Of a stretch of DNA of 8,548 nt, positions 5,759-8,548 are shown in pieces (the stretch's first letter is position 1; each line of letters begins with the position of its first letter). The position numbers were made by a program, and so were the translations under genes. The stretch comes from Anaerolineae bacterium. Lineage in GTDB: Bacteria > Chloroflexota > Anaerolineae > E26-bin7. Location of the stretch: contig JAOZOT010000133.1 in NCBI GenBank assembly GCA_029933115.1, positions 1 through 8,548 of the forward strand, given 5' to 3'. A model generated the notes under the pieces. It was not told the origin of the DNA and did no database searches. It saw nothing but the letters and a program-made list of their open reading frames with translations.

Positions 5759-6217
5759 ATGACGGACGAGCGCGACCATTCCAAAGGGAAAACTTTGCCG
5801 GCATGGTACACGCCGATAACTGAAGATTTGCTCCAGGAGATCACTCAGCGTATCGTGGAAGCCCTGCATCCAGAAAAGATCATCCTGTTTGGTTCGTATG
5901 CCTGTGGCGAGCCGGCTTGGGACAGCGATGTGGATCTGCTGGTGGTGACAAACGCACTGCGACATGAGAGTGTCTTTGAACGGCATCGGGTGGTTTCCGC
6001 CCTCTTCCCACATCGCCGTTTTGCCATGGACGTTCTGGTGCGTACACCGGCGGAACTGCAGCAGCAGATGGAGAAAGGCCATGGCCTCTTTCACGAGATC
6101 GTAACACAGGGGAGGGTATTATATGAGCGAGGAGGTCGTGGAGTGGATACGCAAAGCCGAGGCCGATTACGAAAACGCGCGCATTCTGGCCCGTCAGCGC
6201 CGGAAGATTCTACCTGA
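5759..6217 (+). CDS. MNT-type nucleotidyltransferase (antitoxin-like) with C-terminal extension
   Basis: A 152-residue minimal nucleotidyltransferase of the pol-beta superfamily, the usual partner of HEPN proteins. The motif F44-G-S-Y-A-x-G followed by D55-S-D57-V-D59-LLVV is intact, and the third acidic residue is D91 in AMDVLV, so D57, D59 and D91 can hold metal. In known pairs such as MntA-HepT the nucleotidyltransferase neutralises the HEPN RNase by adding AMP; whether this applies here is inferred. AGGTGAG (5744-5750) lies 8 bases before the ATG. The family normally ends just after a motif like RVLYER; here the frame runs on for about 28 Arg/Gly/Ser-rich residues and overlaps the HEPN gene by 95 bases. 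Confidence 0.88.
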   Translation: MTDERDHSKGKTLPAWYTPITEDLLQEITQRIVEALHPEKIILFGSYACGEPAWDSDVDLLVVTNALRHESVFERHRVVSALFPHRRFAMDVLVRTPAELQQQMEKGHGLFHEIVTQGRVLYERGGRGVDTQSRGRLRKRAHSGPSAPEDST

Positions 6218-6506
6218 TAATATCTGCTGGAGTTGTCAGCAGAGCGCGGAGAAGTACCTCAAGGCTTTTCTAGTTCGGCACAAAGTTGAGTATCCCCGCC
6301 GACATGACTTGGTGCAGCTTTGCAATATTTGTGCTGAGATAGACTCCGCTTTTCACCTGCTCACCGACGCGATAATGACCCTGGACAAGTTTGGAACAGA
6401 TATTCGCTATCCAGGCGTGGCAGCGACTGTGGAAGATTCCCGGCAGGCCCTGGAAGCGATGAAAGAGGTGCGTTCCTTCGTGCGCGCTCGCCTGGGGTTG
6501 AAGTAG
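6123..6506 (+). CDS. HEPN domain protein (toxin-like partner of MNT)
   Basis: A 127-residue all-alpha HEPN protein. The order of motifs is typical of the HEPN family that pairs with small nucleotidyltransferases: an N-terminal WIRKAEADYENAR helix, C38-Q-Q-x-A-E-K44-x-L-K47 in the second helix, then P58-R-R-H61-D-L63, and a late R95-YPG motif before a final Ala-rich helix. Many HEPN proteins are RNases that use an Rx4-6H motif. I see no clean Rx4-6H here and no Rx4HxY motif of the HepT type, so RNase activity and AMPylation at that Tyr should not be assumed. GGAGGG (6111-6116) is 6 bases before ATG 6123. The start lies inside the upstream gene, so translation of the two is probably coupled. 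Confidence 0.87.
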   Translation: MSEEVVEWIRKAEADYENARILARQRRKILPDNICWSCQQSAEKYLKAFLVRHKVEYPRRHDLVQLCNICAEIDSAFHLLTDAIMTLDKFGTDIRYPGVAATVEDSRQALEAMKEVRSFVRARLGLK

Positions 6507-6557
6507 ACCGTTCCCGTGGGTCACGCTGCACTTCATTCCTATGAGAAGAGATAGGTT

Positions 6558-7952
6558 ATGTCTATTCGTGCTCAGGCTACCGCATCCCATCGCTGGCTGA
6601 TCCTGTCTACTGTCCTCATAGGGTCGTTGGTGGGCACCCTGGGCAACAGCATGGCCAACGTGGCTCTGCCGGCCATCATGGATCATTATGCCGTCGAGGT
6701 CAGCAGTGCTACCTGGGTGATCACCATCTACATCCTTTTGGTGGCCGTGCTGATGCCCATCTTTGGCCATCTGGGTGATATGTACGGCTACAAGCGCATC
6801 TATATGACCGGCCTCAGCCTGCTGGCCCTCTCCTCTGCTTTGGCGGCTCTGGCCCCCTCTTTCTCCTCGCTCGTCTTTTTCCGTGCCCTGCAAGGGGTGG
6901 GTAACGCCACCACCCTGCCCTCGGTCATGGCCATCATCACCCAGGTTTTCCCCATTCAAGAGCGAGGCCGGGCTATGGGCTTCTGGGCGACGGTCAATGG
7001 AGTGGGACATGGCCTGGGGCCTGTGCTGAGCGGCTTCCTTACCCAGTATTTTGGCTGGCCGTCCATCTTCGTGCTCAACGGAGCCATCACCCTGGTGGGG
7101 GTGTTCTGCATCTGGCAACTGGTACCTCCTGATTCTAAACGGGCGACGCACCGCTTCGACTTTCTCGGAGCAGCTACCATGACCCTGGCGGCGTTGGTTT
7201 TGATGTTCAACCTCACTCAAGGGGCAAAGTTGGGCTGGAGTTCCCACTACGTCCTGAGCCTGTGGGTTGTTTTCGCCGGGTCTCTGATAGCCTTCCTGCT
7301 CATTGAGACCAGGGCCAGTCCACCTTTTGTTGACCTGCGCCTTTTCACCAATCGTCCGTATGCTGCGGCTACGGCTATTATCGCCGCTCAGTTCTTCTGC
7401 CTCTTTGGTATGCAATTGCTGTTGCCCCTCTTTCTGATGCGGGTGCAGGGCTACACCAGTGGTCAGGCGGGCTTGCTCATCTTCCCCCTGGCCACCACCG
7501 CTGCTCTGGTAGCGCCGCTGGCGGGCCGCTTCACCGACAGTTGTGGCAGCAAAGTGTCTTGTCTGCTGGGGATGGGGGTGGTGGCTTTGGCCGGAGTCGG
7601 TCTGACCTTCTGGCGAGCGACCACCGCACCCTGGCAGGTGGTCATCAGTCTGGTGGCGTTGGGCCTGGGGATGGGGCTGACTCAGTCGCCGGTGGCGGCC
7701 GCAGTCACCTTCGTGGTGGCCAAAGAGCGCCTGGGGGTGGCTCTGGGCATCTTTAACATGTTCCGCTTTATCAGTGGAACTCTGGGAACCACGATTTTTG
7801 GCATCATTTTGCAGAGCGCCTCCTCTTCTGCCAGCCTGGGAGCTTTTCACCTGGACTTTTACCTCTTGATTGCTGTGGCTTCAGTAGCCGCTCTTCTGGC
7901 TCTCAATTTGCCGGGTCCACTTGCTTGCCGAACTCTGTCAGATTCGGAATGA
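6558..7952 (+). CDS. MFS transporter, DHA2 (EmrB/QacA-like, 14-segment) family
   Basis: A 464-residue inner-membrane proton-coupled transporter of the drug:H+ antiporter-2 type; probably an exporter. Motif A is G70-HLGDMYGYKR80, motif B is R109-A-L-Q-G-V-G-x-A117, and the antiporter motif C is GVGHGLGPVLSG (148-159). Hydrophobic segments continue through the protein and are consistent with about 14 crossings, two more than the 12-segment subfamilies. In the first segment the DHA2 motif D1 is normally L-D-x-T-x-x-N-V-A-L-P; here it is L28-G-N-S-M-A-N-V-A-L-P38, so the Asp and Thr are missing. The ribosome site is weak (GAGAAGAG at 6543-6550). The gene begins 51 bases after the HEPN stop and its stop abuts the next coding unit. 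Substrate unknown. Confidence 0.92.
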   Translation: MSIRAQATASHRWLILSTVLIGSLVGTLGNSMANVALPAIMDHYAVEVSSATWVITIYILLVAVLMPIFGHLGDMYGYKRIYMTGLSLLALSSALAALAPSFSSLVFFRALQGVGNATTLPSVMAIITQVFPIQERGRAMGFWATVNGVGHGLGPVLSGFLTQYFGWPSIFVLNGAITLVGVFCIWQLVPPDSKRATHRFDFLGAATMTLAALVLMFNLTQGAKLGWSSHYVLSLWVVFAGSLIAFLLIETRASPPFVDLRLFTNRPYAAATAIIAAQFFCLFGMQLLLPLFLMRVQGYTSGQAGLLIFPLATTAALVAPLAGRFTDSCGSKVSCLLGMGVVALAGVGLTFWRATTAPWQVVISLVALGLGMGLTQSPVAAAVTFVVAKERLGVALGIFNMFRFISGTLGTTIFGIILQSASSSASLGAFHLDFYLLIAVASVAALLALNLPGPLACRTLSDSE

Positions 7953-7955
7953 ATG

Positions 7956-7963
7956 AAGGAGAG
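7956..7963 (+). promoter_or_regulatory. Ribosome-binding site fixing the start at 7971
   Basis: AAGGAGAG is 7 bases before ATG 7971. The in-frame ATG 7953, directly after the MFS stop, would have this site inside its own codons and no good site before it, so ATG 7971 is preferred. Confidence 0.75.
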
Positions 7964-7970
7964 ACTCCGA

Positions 7971-8438
7971 ATGTCCAAAGAGCCTCATGCCGGAGGGATT
8001 CTGGACAAGTATCCTTACGCGGCCAAAAGCGACGTGATGGGACGTGCGGTCTGTATCCTGGATGCACGGTCGGAGAACCGGGGCATGGAGTTGAGCATTC
8101 ACCCTTCGCGGGCCGTGCCTGCGGGCGAGATCCACGAATTGGTGGCCACCGATGACCCTCAGGCTGGGCCTGGCCAAGTGGTGGACAGGGTGGCTTATAT
8201 TGGCTTCTTTGAAGTCGAGGAAGGGGGCATCATTCTGGTCAACGACCGGGTCACTGTGGAGGGGCGAGAGCTCGGTCAGGTGGTAGGCTTTGACTTTACC
8301 CACGCCCCCAATCACCTGAATATTTTAATCAGGACTGCAACTCCTGTGACGGGACTGGAACTGGGCCTGGAGTTGGGCGGACGAGTTGTCTTCTCCATGC
8401 CAAAAACAGTCTCGCGCGGCGAAGCTGGCGGAGCTTGA
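7971..8438 (+). CDS. Conserved hypothetical protein, 155 residues
   Basis: I do not recognise this protein with confidence; it may belong to a numbered DUF family. It has no signal peptide or membrane segment, so it is probably cytoplasmic. The sequence looks beta-rich. Strongly motif-like blocks are AGEIHELV, then PGQVVDRVAYIGFFEVEEGG, then a stretch of short strands (ILVNDRVTVEGRELGQVVGF) reminiscent of a small beta-barrel, then a D-F-T-H-x-P-N-H-x-N-I motif whose two histidines and Asp could bind metal or ligand. It starts 18 bases after the MFS stop and is probably translated from the same transcript. A 6-residue-longer form from ATG 7953 is possible. No function is claimed. Confidence 0.8.
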   Translation: MSKEPHAGGILDKYPYAAKSDVMGRAVCILDARSENRGMELSIHPSRAVPAGEIHELVATDDPQAGPGQVVDRVAYIGFFEVEEGGIILVNDRVTVEGRELGQVVGFDFTHAPNHLNILIRTATPVTGLELGLELGGRVVFSMPKTVSRGEAGGA

Positions 8439-8439
8439 T

Positions 8440-8468
8440 TTGACATCCCTCTCACTCTGTGCTATACT
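8440..8468 (+). promoter_or_regulatory. Consensus sigma70-type promoter before the riboswitch
   Basis: TTGACA (8440-8445), a perfect -35 box, is followed after 17 bases by TATACT (8463-8468), 5 of 6 to the -10 consensus. It begins 2 bases after the preceding stop codon and would start RNA near 8475, just ahead of the riboswitch. Confidence 0.8.
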
Positions 8469-8483
8469 TCGCCCAAATTGAAT

Positions 8484-8548
8484 AGTCTGCGGTCGAGGTG
8501 CCCGTTGCCCGGATGCTAGGGCTGAAAGGGGAAGCCGGTGAGAGTCCG
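8484..8548 (+). ncRNA. Cobalamin riboswitch, 5' part (cut by window end)
   Basis: The conserved elements of the cobalamin aptamer appear in order: AGGTGCCC (8496-8503), a variable stem region, then GGGGAAGCCGGTGAGAGTCC (8528-8547), the B12-box type segment. It lies directly downstream of a strong promoter. The 3' half of the aptamer, the expression platform and the controlled gene are beyond 8548. Such RNAs bind adenosylcobalamin or related forms and usually turn off B12 uptake or synthesis genes, or B12-independent isozymes. The 5' limit is approximate. Confidence 0.88.

Noticed and set aside
6504..6540. Possible terminator hairpin after the HEPN gene (GACC with GGTC)
   Set aside because: The stem is short and there is no T-tract, so it is not distinguishable from chance.
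6270..7850. A 526-codon open frame on the minus strand
   Set aside because: It is antisense to the HEPN and MFS genes, and its translation is a low-complexity Gln/His/Gly/Arg mix with no known motif. It is a shadow of the + strand codon pattern.

Overview
The window reads as a moderately GC-rich bacterial chromosome, most likely from the Chloroflexota (Anaerolineae-like) or a similar environmental lineage. The pointers are a lipoprotein with a long Pro/Thr/Glu/Ala linker after its lipobox, a Chloroflexota-style universal stress protein with a GTG start, and dispersed palindromic repeats in the intergenic gaps. The taxonomic call is an inference from style, not from a marker gene. Every gene I can support is on the + strand.

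Layout. Positions 1-272 hold no convincing gene. They carry a cluster of palindromic repeats followed by a strong ribosome-binding site. Positions 273-3986 encode three parts of an oligopeptide/nickel-type ABC importer: a family 5 solute-binding lipoprotein, a DppB-like permease and a DppC-like permease. A 221-base gap with a 12-bp inverted repeat separates the binding protein from the permeases, and no ATPase gene is present. Positions 4007-4056 hold a second copy of the structured repeat. A universal stress protein (4088-4639) and a DHDPS/NAL-superfamily lyase (4668-5576) follow.

Just after the lyase, 5616-5681 looks like the decayed C-terminal tail of a second, diverged lyase of the same family. 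It runs into an AT-rich inverted repeat that overlaps the -35 box of a good sigma70-type promoter. That promoter faces a MNT nucleotidyltransferase/HEPN pair (5759-6506), a minimal toxin-antitoxin-type module. Its two genes overlap by 95 bases, because the nucleotidyltransferase frame runs on past its usual end. A DHA2-type MFS exporter (6558-7952) and a small unrecognised protein (7971-8438) close the gene series. A perfect TTGACA-17-TATACT promoter then drives the start of a cobalamin riboswitch, which is cut by the window end at 8548.

How the genes may work together. The importer and the lyase suggest uptake and breakdown of a peptide-like or sugar-acid-like compound, with a stress protein co-transcribed. 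The MNT/HEPN pair has its own promoter and possible operator and looks like a cassette placed between the lyase and the exporter. The riboswitch begins a separate, B12-controlled unit outside the window. The most unusual points are the lyase tail remnant, the palindromic operator candidate beside it, the long MNT/HEPN overlap, and two intergenic repeats that keep their folding while their stem bases differ.
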